Assembly (NCBI GenBank): GCA_025677815.1
Contig: JAIXMP010000024.1
Location: 496,001-560,000 of the forward strand
From: Phascolomyces articulosus
Taxonomy: Eukaryota; Mucoromycota; Mucoromycetes; Mucorales; Lichtheimiaceae
Direction of reading: 5' to 3'
DNA: 64,000 nucleotides
In this document: positions 32,934 to 46,414 of the stretch, in pieces
Layout of the letters: every line of letters begins with the position of its first letter
Position numbering within the stretch: position 1 is the stretch's first letter
Program-made: the position numbers and the translations under genes
Notes under the pieces: generated by a model
The model's input: only the letters and a program-made list of their open reading frames with translations
The model's database searches: none
What the model was told of the DNA's origin: nothing

Positions 32934-34060
32934 AACTGCAGATAAATATTATTATTATTATATTATAATTATTAAAAGATATGGAAGAGTAGAAAAAAAA
33001 GAATAAAAAAAAAGGATAGGGCGGGTTTCTTTTTCAGCAACTCACTCCCGGAGTAACTCGCACCCATATATTAGAACACGCTCTCACTTTTGCCCCTCCG
33101 CCACGTACATAAAAAATGTACATAAAAACTCCAAACGGTAGATATATTGGACCGAAAGGGAAGAGGAGAGAGGAAAAGGAACATACTTTTTTTTTTTTTT
33201 CCAAAGGATGATAGATTCTACATAGAGATAGAATGAATTAGATAATTATTTTTTTATAGTGTCAATTCATATCAATAACACACGTATACATATATAAATA
33301 TGTCCATTGACAGCAAACGATTCTATCAATATATCACATACTTGAACCTTGTTTTTTTTTAGACATATCCATCGAACGCCCAACGCCTCATCATATATAT
33401 AGGATGATGAAAATGACTTAGTTCCACCTCAAACCAGTCCATGACTATAGAAAACAAGAATACGTTATACAAACCACATTTTTCGTAAAACAAGTTTTTT
33501 TTTAACTATAGGTATATAGTGATCAGGATGCAAACAAGTGTGTCGTATATTAATGAAGCGGAGATGAGAAATATTTGCACCATGAAAATGATTAGACTAA
33601 AGTAACCCAATGAAAAGAAAAATAGTGATATTCATGCAGATTTTTCAACAAATAGGAAGGCATTAAGTGATAACATATATGAGTGTGTTATTTAATTTAA
33701 AAAAAAGACGAATGATATACATAATAATATATGAAAAGAAGAAACAATGTGTTGTAAATTGTTGTTGTCATTGTTGATACAAAGAAGAAAAAGAAGAAGA
33801 ATGAATTTGAGTTAAACAAAGGGGATAGGAAGGAGAAGAAGAAGGAAATGATAATAATAATAAGAATAAAAAAAAGAGATACTAATAATAGCAGTAATTG
33901 TAGTAATAGTAGTAAAAAGAATAATGGTAACATGGATGTAAATATGGAGAGAGACAGAAAGAATATGGAGGAAAAAAGTACGTGGTGCTGGAGTTAATGT
34001 ATTGTGGGACGCGTTAATTAATCATTAAACAAAACAAAGGGGAAAAAAAAGAGGTAATAA
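32934..34060. other. Intergenic between two minus-strand genes
   Basis: This covers the promoter of the epsin gene (next to 32934) and the 3' flank of the membrane-protein gene. Purine-rich AAGAAG tracts at 33780-33860 give a spurious poly-hydrophobic minus frame. Otherwise nothing is recognised. Confidence 0.4.
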
Positions 34061-35592
34061 TTATTGTGGTGGTGAAGGATGATTGTCATCTTGACGTTCC
34101 AAAACAACTGCTTTACTTTCTAAAGCTTCTGGTGGTGCTACTGTCATGGGGCGTCGATCGGTATGTTTTACAGCAGCGCCTTCTTCTTCTAATTCACGTT
34201 GTAATAAAGCTTCACCTAATCGTCGTCGTCGCATTTCTTCCTCTTCTTCCTCTTGTTCACTCGTAGGTATACGTGATTTCCATTCTGAATACATTAAATT
34301 CCGGAACGTATCTGCTGGAGGAGAAGCGCGTTGTCGTGTGGATGATCCACCATCGGTAGAAGTGGCTGAATCTCTGGAATGACTTCCTGCGGCTCCCATC
34401 ATGGGTGTATTGGAATAAACAGACATACCATCGGATTTCGTCGTACCACCACCTACCATAGTCATGGGAGGATTTCCTCCTGGTGGTGATGATTGTTGTT
34501 GATGTTGTTGTTGTCTTGCAGCTGCAATAGCAGCGGCTTCTGTCATGGTCATGGGTTGACGTGATTGTTTTTGACGTCGACGTAAATAAAATACGGCAGC
34601 AATGGCACAAATGGCAGCAACAAAAGCAACACAAGCAATGACAATGACGGCAATGGCCCATCCTGGAAGTCCACTTCCATCATTGGATGAATCACTACTG
34701 CCTTTCGTATCACTGTTACTAGCTCCATCTGGGTTTTCGGTGGCATAATTGGGATCATAAGTTTCTATATATATATTTATATTTATTTATATTTTTTTAT
34801 ACATATATATTAGTCCATCTCTCTCTCTCTCTCTTCATCTCTATAAAACGAAACAAATGGATAAATCGATAGATATACTTACGAACAACTGACCAATTGA
34901 AAGGACGTGGATAAGTACTATCAGTGGCAGTCAACATTTGAGTTGCATTTGAACCAGCCGGTAAAAACCAACCAAACATTTGCCAAGTTTCATTTTTATT
35001 TTCAGGAGCAGGTTTTGGAAACCAAGTATTGTTGACATTGACTTCAAGAGACCCTGTCAAAAGGGGTAGATTGTTCCATTCTCTAATATGTTTATAAGCG
35101 AAATTTTCTAGATGATACAAATGAAAATCGAGGGAATTGTTTTCTACGGGCTATTATTTTTATTTGTCTTCATTAGTAAAGAAGTCTCTTTTTTTTCTTT
35201 GTGTATGTTTTTTTTTTTTTACTAAACTTACAGTGTTGATAATATAATAAGGATTACTATAGAATTGAATTATTTTAAGTTAAAAAAAAAAAACTTGACG
35301 ACACAATGAAAATAGAAACATCCTGCATCACATTGTTTGTGTGTTAAAATAGTAAAATGATATTTCTTACTTGTAGTTCCAAATGAATTTATAATCTGAT
35401 CCTTGATACCAAGTATCTTTGGATGTGGGTTCACATACAGGATATTGATTTCCCCAATTGGAACATTCATATTCTAATAATCATATTTTTTTTTTCGTTC
35501 GTTAATTTGCTTTTTTTTTTTTTTTTCTCTAATGTAAAAAGAATTCATTTCATTTTTTTTTATGTACCGGTAACGTCACGTTTATTGATCAT
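34061..35592 (-). CDS. Uncharacterised single-pass membrane protein with N-glycosylated ectodomain
   Basis: Five exons (35592-35568, 35473-35371, 35256-35232, 35150-34883, 34764-34061) join in phase to 374 residues. The ectodomain (about 9-170) has a Cys pair (YECSNWGNQYPVCEP), a WYQGSDYKFIWNYN stretch and several N-x-S/T sites (NNT, NET, NAT, NWS). A Gly/Ser linker precedes one transmembrane helix (about 174-198, WAIAVIVIACVAFVAAICAI) and a basic stop-transfer RRRQKQ. The cytosolic tail is Gln/Ser-rich with a charged coiled segment (EEEEEEMRRRRLGEALL). No signal peptide is seen. The short first exon (MINKRDVT) may continue into an upstream exon I could not find; KR would fit a Kex2 site. It resembles conserved Mucoromycota proteins of unknown function (from memory). 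Confidence 0.7.
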
Positions 35593-37137
35593 GGTGTGTT
35601 TTGAAGAAAGAACGAGTGGAATGGCGCGAGGGAAAAGGGGGAAAAAAGGTACCGGGGAGTTTTTATTTCGTTTTTCGTTTTAAAAAAATAAGAAGCGTGT
35701 GTGTACTTTTTTTTGTTGGTCGTTAACAATGAGTCGTTGGGTTTATTGAAATTCGATAAAGATCGTCTGGTATAAAAGGTACAGCCATATGGGGCTGTAA
35801 AAAAAAAAGAGTAAAAAAAAGTAAAGGTCTGTGTAAAGAAGTATAAAAAAAAAAGAAAAGAAGAAAGAAAAGAAGAAAGAAAAGAAAGAAAAAAAAAGTG
35901 TTAAGTTTCCATAGTAATAATAATGAAGTGATAAGTTCAGTATGAAAAAAAAAACATTTGTGCCACCACTCCTCATGGCAATTGAACCCAATTATTATGT
36001 CCAAGTACCACCATCTATAAATTTTGAATAACCGCAAATCAAAAAGTATCAGTAATGGTTGTATCCAAAAATAATTTATAACGTCGTCATCCCATCCAAC
36101 GTACTTGTCTTGAGTCTTGGCTATTTTTTTATGGCTTTTTGGAGTCTGAAATCCTCTTTTGAAAAAATATATCTAAAGTATTAATAAATAAATATAAAAA
36201 AAAGAAGGGGAGTATCATTAATAAGATTGACAAGCTGTACTAAAATAAACCTTTATATTTAATTATAGTAAATGCTTTGTGGCAAAAAATAAATGTTGGT
36301 CCCTGTCCACCCCTCTTTCACTTCCTTTTCTATGAATTTATTTCAACACACCTAATAATTCTTTTTTTTTCTCTTTTGAAACGTGTGGTAGTTAGTAGTT
36401 ATAGTCATAATCATATAGTTATTAGTAAAGAATGAATGAAAATCATATATATCTATTTTATTATATTAATTGAATTATTTATATAAAATATTAGAAAAAA
36501 AAAGCTATAGATTTATTTTGCAGATCAATGTCAAAACTTTATTAAAAATTTTTATTTGATTTTATATGCCCCAGAGAAGAAGAGGACAGGATTCTTTTTT
36601 ATTTTTTTTTTATTTTATTTTAGTGGGGGTTTATATAAGAATCTGGTTGTGAAACGTGTTAAATTGTTTGGTGGATCAATCTCCACACCTTTAACACGGT
36701 TATTTGTATAGGAGGAAAGAGAATTAAACTCATTATATAGTCGTTTTGTTATATCTACTAGGATAATATATTCAACAAAATAAAGTATTTTTTTTTGCAT
36801 AATAATATTAATACTAAGAGTCATATTAATCATAATAAAGAAGTGTTTATGACCATTACATAAACAATTGAATAATGATGATGACAAGTAAATAATAATA
36901 ATAATAATAATGAAGCATGTCAATCATCTGATTCTTTAATCCGTAAAAATCCGAATTAGTAAATTGAACGGGTTTTTGTTTATGAATTTTATTTTTTTTA
37001 TCTCGTTTTTTTTTTTTAATCTTTTTTTTTCTCCTTTTCTTTTTTTTCTTCTTCTTTAACTCAATTTATACTTCTTTATACTTTATCTTTCATTAATTTT
37101 AATTATTTATTTGTATTATTATCTATTAACAAATTCA
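35593..37137. other. Intergenic, divergent promoter region; possible orphan exon
   Basis: It separates the minus-strand membrane-protein gene from the plus-strand aconitase-like gene and is mostly homopolymer-rich. A minus-strand frame at 36615-36758, bounded upstream by a CCTAGTAG acceptor-like site, encodes a non-repetitive 47-residue end (KGVEIDPPNNLTRFTTRF). It could be a terminal exon or relic of an unrecognised gene, but no partner exon was found. Confidence 0.3.
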
Positions 37138-39333
37138 ATGATTTCTTCACGTCAAATTGTTCAGGTAACTTTTTTTTCTTTTTATCTTTTATATAATTCA
37201 CTGACCGACCATGATCATCACTTATAAGGGGAAATAAACTAAATAGAGAAACTTCCATTATCTTTTTTTATTTATTTTATAATCTATTTCAAATAGCAAT
37301 GTACGCGTCGTTCAATCAGTTCTTCAACAAAAACATCTACCACCACTGTCTCCACATCGATTGGAGAGAAAAGTAATCGATTTCTTGCTCATTATGATAA
37401 ACTTATTCATAATGTTCAAAAGAGACGGTAAATGATTATATCTATTCATCCCTTACTGTCAACATATATATATATATATTCATATACGAATTTAGAAGAA
37501 AACTAAATATAAATGTCATTCATGTTTAGGTCTGAGCATGGCCACCAACGCAACTTATCATTAACAGAAAAGATTCTTTATGGACATGGACTAGATAAAC
37601 AAAATTATCTTCAACATAACAAAATAAATGTCTCCGCCTTCGCCGCGTCATCGTCATCTTTTTCCGGTAACACCATCCAAAATGTGCATGAAAATCTCAT
37701 TCCATCATGTGATAATATTCTTTTGAAAAACGATTATGCCTTTCTACCTGGTGGATTATTATTCAAAAACAACAACAACAATAATCATGAACCTTCTTCC
37801 TCGGTATTCAAGGAAGCATTGGGAATGGAAGACCCCATTTTCTCAGGGCATGCCATGACTCAACATAATCATGATGCCGGCGTGTTGAGTACACTTTGTG
37901 TCGGAGGTAGTGGTTTGGAGGATACTACGCCACGTCATTCACCTTTAGATGATATCCTTTCTACCTTCCCATCGACCAAAACAGCAACGGATGATGAACT
38001 ATCGTTACCTCCAAAAATCATTGGTGTTCGATTAGATGGGACTTTATCTGGATGGACTACTCCAAAAGGTATGTACTATGACGTTGGGAATTTTTTTTTT
38101 TTTTTTTTTTTTTGGATTGGAGCAACGTGAAGTACTTTTTTTTTTTAAAAAAAAAACGTGGGAAGATAGATAGAGAGTTCTTTATATTAAAAAATTTTTT
38201 TATCTCACTTTTAGATATTTGTTTACATATTTCGGATTTATTGACAAAACATCGACAAAATGATAAAAACCAATCAATTATTCTTGAATACCATGGTCCA
38301 GGGACAGATAATGTTTCTTGTCATGATAGAGCTGAAATCTGTGCCATGACATCCGAGGTAAATTATAAAAAGAGACATGTGGGAAAAAAAAAGAGATAAG
38401 GGACAACAAGTTGAATTTTGTCTGATGACAAATATGCAATTTATCTTGGGTAATACAAATGCTAAAAAGAGGTTTGTTTTTTATAAATCAAATAGCTTGG
38501 AGATCATACCAGTGCTCTTTTCCCATTCACAGATCGTACCTTTAATTATTTATGCACCACTGGTCGTTGTTCATTAGCTTATGCAGCCAGTGCGATTGCG
38601 GATGTTTATCTTCAACCTGATCAAGATGCTTTGTATGACGATTTAATTGATGTGAAGTTGGATCATTTACAACCTTATATTCATGGTCCATTTACAGCCA
38701 ATCGATTAACCCGTTTGAATCAACTAAAAGAAGAAGCCAAGGAAGAAGAATGGCCTGAACATTTGAGTGCTGTTTCTATCTCTACTACCAATAAAACCAT
38801 GTTGGATCGTGTTGCTCGTATTGCCAAACAAGCACGACAACGAGGTCTCGAAGTGAAAATGCCATTCCGTATCTTGATTGATCCAAAGGTGGTGCCGGAT
38901 CAAATGGAACGTGATACGTTGTCGTTTCTTTTTGAAAGTATTGGTGCCAAAATTATTGCTCAACCTAGTCGAATGATGGGTCATGGTACGAGTGCTGATA
39001 TGGATGATTCGAAATGGGTTTCGGTCATGGCTACTTCGTGTAAAAATGTCTATGATGAAGAACAATTTTATATGGGTAATCCCAATAGCCATGCTTTTGT
39101 AGCATCTCCTGAGGTAAATATATATATATATTTGGGATAAAGTGATAATTACAAATGAAAGAGGGAATTATAGAGTGTATTTTATTCATTATCGATCTTG
39201 AAAAAAAAAATAGATTGTTATGGCCATGGCATTTGCAGGAAAACTTACCTTTAATCCAGTCAAGGACCTTATTATTGGTCGTGACGGTATACCCTTCCGA
39301 TTTACACCTTCTACTAAACCTTTAATATTGTAA
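37138..39333 (+). CDS. Aconitase-like pseudoenzyme lacking Fe-S cysteines and swivel domain
   Basis: Six exons (37138-37164, 37297-37427, 37530-38068, 38215-38357, 38496-39113, 39214-39333) join in phase to 525 residues with no stops. Aconitase landmarks: NLSLTEKILYGHG, IGVRLDGTLSGWTTPKD, EYHGPGTDNVSC, GPFTANR, AKQARQRGLEVK, NPNSHAFVASPE and AFAGKLTFNP. But the three [4Fe-4S] cysteines are gone: the SCTNSS segment reads SISTTNKT (about 373-380) and the CGPCIGQW segment reads QPSRMMGHG (about 435). The GTDSHTPN active-site loop and much of domain 1 are replaced by Asn/Ser-rich sequence. The C-terminal swivel domain, with its catalytic Ser/Arg, is absent; aconitases are usually about 780 residues. 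It cannot be a normal aconitase. The N-terminus is Ser/Arg-rich and could target mitochondria. Confidence 0.8.
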
Positions 39334-39689
39334 AGGTACACCTTATAAATATTTCTTACCTTTATACATAATCCCAACCAATCAACCTTCCATCCTCTCC
39401 TCCTTATATACATATATATTCTACTTGACAATCTTTTTTTTTTTTGAATCCTTTTCTTCATGTACATAAACACATTCCACAATCTAATGATTTTTACTTA
39501 TTACCTTCGTATTTGTTCTTGTTTCTCTTTCTTTTTTTATTTTTGCACTTGCTAGTTGTTTTCTATTTTATTTTGTTCATTCGTAACTTTCTTATATCCT
39601 TCCTTACTTTAATAAATGATGTATACTATCGTCAATGAAACAATATATAATAGCCTTGTTACCTTTTGTGATAATTATATCATACGTTT

Positions 39690-41250
39690 TTAAAATGTGG
39701 ATGATGGACTGCTGCCTTATATGGTCAATATGAATGCATTGACCAAAAATGATCTATTAATTTTATAGTTTCAAACACATTGGCCCAAAATTTTACAATG
39801 GTGAATTAATCTAAAACAACTACAACAACACTTATCCATCTAGTTTAAATGCCTGTCACTTGGGATATTTTGATAAAACAGGATACAGTTTCTCTAATTA
39901 TCAAAGTGTGTCATGGTTCATTCCTATCAGAATACACAAAAATCAAATGAATCCATCCAATTATGTTTCTCAACTTACCTGGATGAAAAATATTTGCGGA
40001 TAAAAATGATACAACTTGAGAGAGAGAAAAAAATGATCAACTGTCTGATTCAGACATTGAGGTTATCCAATTTTTGTAATGAATGTAGTTACCATCATAC
40101 TTGGTCATCTTGGACCGACTTTAATCTATAAAATTGTGCACTTGATATCTCAATATATTCAATCGTAAACGGGTAGGGAAGAAGTGAATGGATGTATATA
40201 GTCGTTTTTTTTTTGGCAAGCATTTGTCTTTTATATACAGCTTTTTTTTTTACATATCCACTGATTCGTCTTCAGAAGCAAAAAGTTCTCGCCCTATTGT
40301 TAGTTAAATATCAGCAAATTTATTTACAAAATGAAAAAATTGATTATTTACCTTTACTCGAATAGTGTAGGTGAGTGAAGCATGCATGATGTGGTTTTAC
40401 TTGATGAATGTCACATTCCTTTCTGGATAATATTTATTTCTTGAAAATATCATTCAAGAATACCCATAAATATCCACTCAATTTAATTCAATTCAACCGA
40501 AATCAGTACGAACAACTTTTTTGCAGTCAAAAAGACGTCTTTTTATTTATGTTGAGTGATAAGCACTGTACATTTATTCTTTTTTTTTTTTTTGCAGGTT
40601 TTACAAACAAGCAATTCACTATATATATATATATATATATATATGGATAATAATAAATTAATGTTAAATACACTAGAAAATTTCTTCATCACTTTTTCTT
40701 GTATGATGCAGTATCATTTTATATATGGATGGCATTTTTTTATCCAATTTTCATAGACCAATTTTCTAGTATCTTAATTTTATTAGAAACTCAACTTGGT
40801 GATATAGACAATAATAGCCATAGTTTGTTATATTATGCATGAAGTTTCATGAGACTTGGAATAGTTTCTTTTCACACAAGGTCATCTTTTTTTTAAAAAA
40901 ATATTCCTTCTAAGAAAAAAAAAACTTACGACTCGGATTTATTCATTGATTCAGAAGATAATTCTTATTAATAAAATATATGTATTATACAGCAGGCGTA
41001 AATTCAAATGACCATAAACTCATTCTGTACTTTACAGGTCACCTTATCACCACCATAAAACTTAATGTTGTACATGTTTTTACAGTGAATCAGAGTTTAT
41101 CATTTAAGAATCCAGCAAATAACAACTTCTAATTATCATTGAGGAAAATTTTCGTTATATATTATCTTTTCAAATATATGATGGTGCCGATCCTATTTTT
41201 ATTTTGATATTCACATTCTTCAATTCCTTAAAAATCGATCATAGACTTAG
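39690..41250 (+). pseudogene. Decayed ankyrin-repeat gene relic
   Basis: Several short ankyrin-like fragments occur in order on the plus strand but in different frames and broken by stops: WTAALYGQYECID (39705-39743), LNACHLGYFD (about 39845-39874), DIDNNSHSLLYYA followed by a stop and SFMRLGIV (40801-40866), AGVNSNDHKLILYFTGHL (about 40993-41046), and DGADPIF (about 41178). Each matches part of the ankyrin consensus (D-G-x-T-x-L-H-x-A, A-C-x-x-G, G-A-D-P). No single frame survives, so this is a degraded copy. The identification comes from pattern reading of weak fragments and could be partly chance. Confidence 0.4.
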
Positions 41251-44200
41251 TCAATCATCTATTGTATACATATAACTTTAATTAGTAACGTCTCCAGGTA
41301 TTATTTTATTATCATCTAGTAGTTAAATGATATGGTGCATACCTTTACATTATATAAAAATACCTTATTTTCGTCACAGAGTCATTAGCTCCTTGCATGG
41401 TTGAAAACATTATTTATTCATTCCTTATGATAATAAAGATGATGCCATGGGTTTAAAGTTTCTAATATGAATTTTCTATTTGCAACAACAATATAAACAA
41501 ATATGCATAAACACATCATTTTCAACGTTATTTCCAAAAAGTTTCTCTGTGAATTATTATTATTATTAACGCATGATGTAGAAAGATTTGTAAAGGGTCC
41601 TTTCTCTCTCTTTTTTTTTTTATAAAATAGTTAGTAGGATGAAGGATGTTCTATACTCAAGAGTGTTCTAATAAATACATACCACCAGTATACAATCATT
41701 TCAAGCGATAAAAGAAGAATTGGTAGATTAAATAACTTGTATATATTTATATACATACGTACTAAGAAAATAGACAGAGAAAAAAAAGGCAAAGGAGCTA
41801 GTGACAGCAGATAGAAGAGATAGTGACTATTGTTATAGTAGGTACACAATATCCTCCTATTATTCACAAGGAACAATCGATAATTACTTTTGATCGATTT
41901 TGTGCAGTAATAATTATTATAAGAAGGCTTTCATAAGTGAATCCCGTGTCCCTTATATTGTGGTACATATTTATATATTTAGAAAACACATAAACCTTGG
42001 CAACCATCTGGTTAGTTTATATTTAATAATAATCCCCCCAGGAAAAGAAAACTTACGCTATACCTATATGACTCTTTATAGAAGAAGCCGCCATTTTTTT
42101 TTTTTACGATTGAACTTTACTTTTTTTATATTCTAAATGAATGAATTATCATGTTTTAGAAGTCAAAAAAAAAAAAAGAATTCATTTAGTTTTATTTTTA
42201 TCACCATGGAAGAAGATGAATTATTTAAATGAGTAACTCACTTGTTAATTTTTCGTTATTACTAATCCCTATGAAATCAAAAATGGTAGATAGCTAATGT
42301 CTTATCCATATATACAACACACATGTGCAAACCGTATGGTGTTATGTATGATGATGAAGTACTATACATCATAAAGTAAATTGTATAACCATTGAACCAA
42401 AGAAAAAAAATCATGAGTACAAGAAGAAGAGTATCTCAAATACACTTTATATTCATGCGTTGAGAGAAAACACACACACACACCCAACACATCATCATCA
42501 TCATTCTTATCTATACCATGGGGTCTATATGGTCTCTTAAAGAAAAACCCTAATATGAAAGAATCCGAGCTATTAACCGGACAAGAAAGAGAAGCAATGA
42601 TGATAGTTATTGTAATACATAGAATTAGAACACATGGTTTTGGTGATCATCATCTCTATCGTACTATTTTGTGTTAACGCACGAAAAGTCGAGGACGAGA
42701 AAATTATGCATAAATTTATTTCTTTTTTAGGAATAGTAATAGATTATTTTTTTTAAAAAAAATGACGGGTACATTTATTACGTTTGATATCAAAAGAACA
42801 ACAATCGATTTATTTTTTAGACACATAAAATGTATTTATAGCTATTATTTATACTTATGGCAGAGAATTCCCTATTTTTTACATATCGTGTTACTTTATT
42901 GACTACAGTCTCTATAAAAAAGAAAATAGTCATGCAACACAAAATAAAACACGCATTATTTATTCTTATATTTTTAGGATCACTTTTGAGAGAAAAACAA
43001 TTGTAATACATTGAGAAACTAGAGTTATATTACCGTGAGTTCCTTTCTTTGTGTACACTTTTTTTTTTAAAAAACCCATTTTTTATATATAAATATATAA
43101 AAGAAAATGTGTTTTTTTTTAAAAAAAAATTGTCGATCCATGTCAAATAATCAGCATCCTTTTATATAGGATATTATAAGATAGAGCATGATGATCGAAC
43201 GTTTCTATTCCTGAATAAGAAAATCAGATATATATATATATATATAACGTCATTCGTCGTCTTTGGGTCTTGTTCTTTCAAAAATAAATAAATCACGAGA
43301 TAAACCTTAAAGAAAAAGACAAGCTGGTTGACAAGGAAATTGATTGCCGATCTCCCTCTTGAATCGTTTCGTTTCGTTTTTTTTTTTTTTTTTTTTTTTT
43401 TTTTTGGATGATTGAACATGGGTCATTTATCCATCATCATGTTGTTGTTGACACAGCCATAAGCAATACCAATTAAAGAATCATAGTGAAAAAGAAATAA
43501 TTATCATGATTTATATCTCTTTTTTTTTTTAAAAAAAAAAAAAGACGCGCGCGCGATATAATTATTACTTTGGGGGAGAGAGAATGGAAGTGTTTCCCAG
43601 CATCATGAAATGAAAGGAAAAGAGTTTTCGGGAGAAACCGCCTTTTTTTGCTTGTGTAAGACGTTGAACAGTCATGGGGCCAAATTTGATTTTCTCTTTT
43701 CTCATTTACTCATGAGCAAAACTAATTCTTTTTTAGGATTCATGGTACGAACAAAAGAAGAACGGGGTCGTCGGGAGAGAATAAGAAGAGGGTAGATAGG
43801 TTTATTGTTAAAGACTCACTTTTTTTTTTTGCTTTGTTCAACCTGATAAGATAGATAGTGATTCAAAGTACTGGCTTGTAATAATAATCTGATGACAATA
43901 ATAGCAATCATTATAGTTATTTGTTTATGAGTTTTGCTTTTTTTCATACAAAATAGTCTGATTACATGTGAGAGAATTTCAACACTTACATAATGAGTAA
44001 ACATTATAGCACACAGACGTCGTGATAGAAAAAAACAAAAAGGTTGATGATACACAACATAATAATACTTACACAACGAAACGGATTATTTTTTTTTGGG
44101 GGGAGGGGGAGGGGAGAGAGAGAAGGAAAGGAACATGAAAAAAAAAAGTGTATAAAAACGGAAATATCATGGGGTTATTTGATTAGGAATCTATTACTTA

Positions 44201-46213
44201 TTCATAACTTGGTATCAGTCATAGTAATATCATTTAGTCATTGTAGTAATAGTACATAATATACATATCAACTAGAACAAGTAACCATAAGCAGCAGGTG
44301 ATGATAGTTATTATCGATACTATTATATCGCCGGTTTAAGAAGAGAATGGATAGTAATAAGTAATCTAATCGTTCATATCCGGAATATCATAAGGAATTT
44401 GTCATGGGAACGAAAAAAAAAGGCTGTCATGAACAACAACAAGAACAAAGCCTGTAATTCTTGTTATTATTATTGTTACCATTATGATGAGTAAAAAAAT
44501 GAGGATCGTCTCATTTTTTTTTATCATTTTCAAAAGAAACCCTCTGACGGGTAATCGTCACTTTGAAATACATTGTAATAAACACTTGGTCTGGGTACAC
44601 CAGTCATGGGAATCATACTTGGCTTGGTTTCCTTTTGGATTTGCCATCTTTCTTTTTTTCAAGTGAAATATGTGTAACTCAAATTCACGGAATGCAGGCC
44701 GAGAGTTTAAAAAGAAGTGAATGATGATATGCTGATGATGATAATGATGATGATGATGATGATGTTTTTTTTTTTTTATTTTCAAAAAGGTTATTTTTTT
44801 TGGGGTGAAAAAAAGAATCATGATAAACAAATAATAAACAACTGAGAGAACAAAAGAGAAAGAAAAAAAACTTTATTATCTATTACTTGTCGTTGTCGTT
44901 GTCGTTTTTTTTTTTCGTTATCCTTTTCTTGATATATATGTTTAATAAGTAGATACAAGTTGATAACGCGTTTCTCAAAAAGAAGTATCATTGCCTTTGA
45001 TCTTCGTTTCTTTAGTGAAAAAAGCTTTGACGCAATAAAAGAATGAACTGAGTAAACAAAAGACGCTCGGACCAAGCAAAATCCTATTAACATTTGGTAC
45101 AACAACTTGACAAAAAAGAAAAATTCATCTATTCGACTCATCTTTATGAACTCTACTAATAAGATCAGTATTTTTTCGTTTTCTTATTCTCATCTTTATC
45201 ATTTGTTTTTTCATTTGAAAGAATCCCTTTTTTGTTGTTATTTCAAGTGGACTTTATAATTATCTAAACAAAGTAAGTGCTTAAACCTAATCCTATTATT
45301 ATTACTAGTATAGAGGGTATCTCAATGTTACATGATCACGGGGCCTTCAAAGTACTACCAAACAACAACATCTTTTTTGATCGTTTATAAAAAAACACGT
45401 CCTGTTATGTATGTGTTATTTTTTTTTTCAGTATCCGCGTACAGAAAAAAAACAGCGCATGCTCGGTCTTCCGTCCTTTCCCGGAGAAGAGAGACCTTAC
45501 ATGTATATCTTGATGATGAACAAGTACTAGTTATTCATATAATATAAAATGATTAGACGAATAAGTATCTATTCGCATTGTTTGTTGTTTTTACATTTTT
45601 GAAAAGTATTCTCTGATGATGATGACGATGATGATATGCAATATGCATAACAACAACAGTATCTTATATTTCTTATTAGAAAATAGTTCTTTTCTTTCTT
45701 CTATCTTTTTTGATTCAAATTATCACACACATGTACACAATAAGCATCATCATCACCATCATCATCATCATCATAATCATTATTATCATCAGTATATAGA
45801 ATTCAAAGAGAGAAAAGGAATAGAACACAAGGGAAAAAAGTAAGTAAATGGAAGCTCCCATGACTTATGAAAAAAAAAAAAACTTTTTTTTTGGTGGGGG
45901 TGATGACTCGTGCTATTTTTCAATGGGTGATACTTGAACGCGGGTACGCTGGCTGCAAAATATATATGTATGCGAACGGGGAGTTTTTTTTTTTTTTTTT
46001 TTTTTCTTGTAAATACGCAGGTGATGAAGCACAGTCCAGGATTTTGTGGATCGTTCTCATGAAGTTGTTATTAGTATTTTTTATAAAAGTATTTCATGAT
46101 TATGTGTTGTAGTAGTGGCACCCTATTATTATTAATTCTTTTTTTTAAGCCACTAACCTGGGTAATAAAGAGGGTCTGTTCTCTCTCTCATATTTTTTTT
46201 TCTGCTTGAGATT
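41251..46213. other. About 5 kb gene-poor AT-rich DNA
   Basis: No reading frame supports a protein by motif or composition. There are abundant homopolymers (a T26 tract near 43378-43404), CATCAT and ATG trinucleotide runs and AT microsatellites. Short frames at 43610-43795, 45332-45547 and 45867-46112 are somewhat less AT-rich but have no recognisable features and are not called. Confidence 0.4.
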
Positions 46214-46225
46214 TATATATAAAAG
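46214..46225 (+). promoter_or_regulatory. TATA box before the Cys-rich microprotein gene
   Basis: TATATATAAAAG lies about 190 bp before the ATG at 46415, followed by a T-rich and CAT-repeat leader. Confidence 0.4.
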
Positions 46226-46414
46226 AGATCTTTTTTTCTTCTTAAAAATATCTCTGTTTTTTTTTTTTATTATTATCTTCTTTTTTTTTTCTATAATAAT
46301 TCCTATTGCTTTGTATATAATAATCCTTTTATTACATATACAACAAATAATATCATCATCATCATCATCATCATCACCAACAACAACCTAAACCATAATA
46401 AAACAATAACAACA

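Noticed and set aside
33697..33933. Minus-strand hydrophobic frame
   Set aside because: Poly-Phe/Leu/Ile/Ser product of AAG/AAT repeats; no start context, motif or exon partners.
45616..45843. Regularly spaced CATCAT/ATG repeats considered as a CRISPR-like array
   Set aside because: Simple trinucleotide microsatellite without distinct spacers, in a eukaryotic genome.
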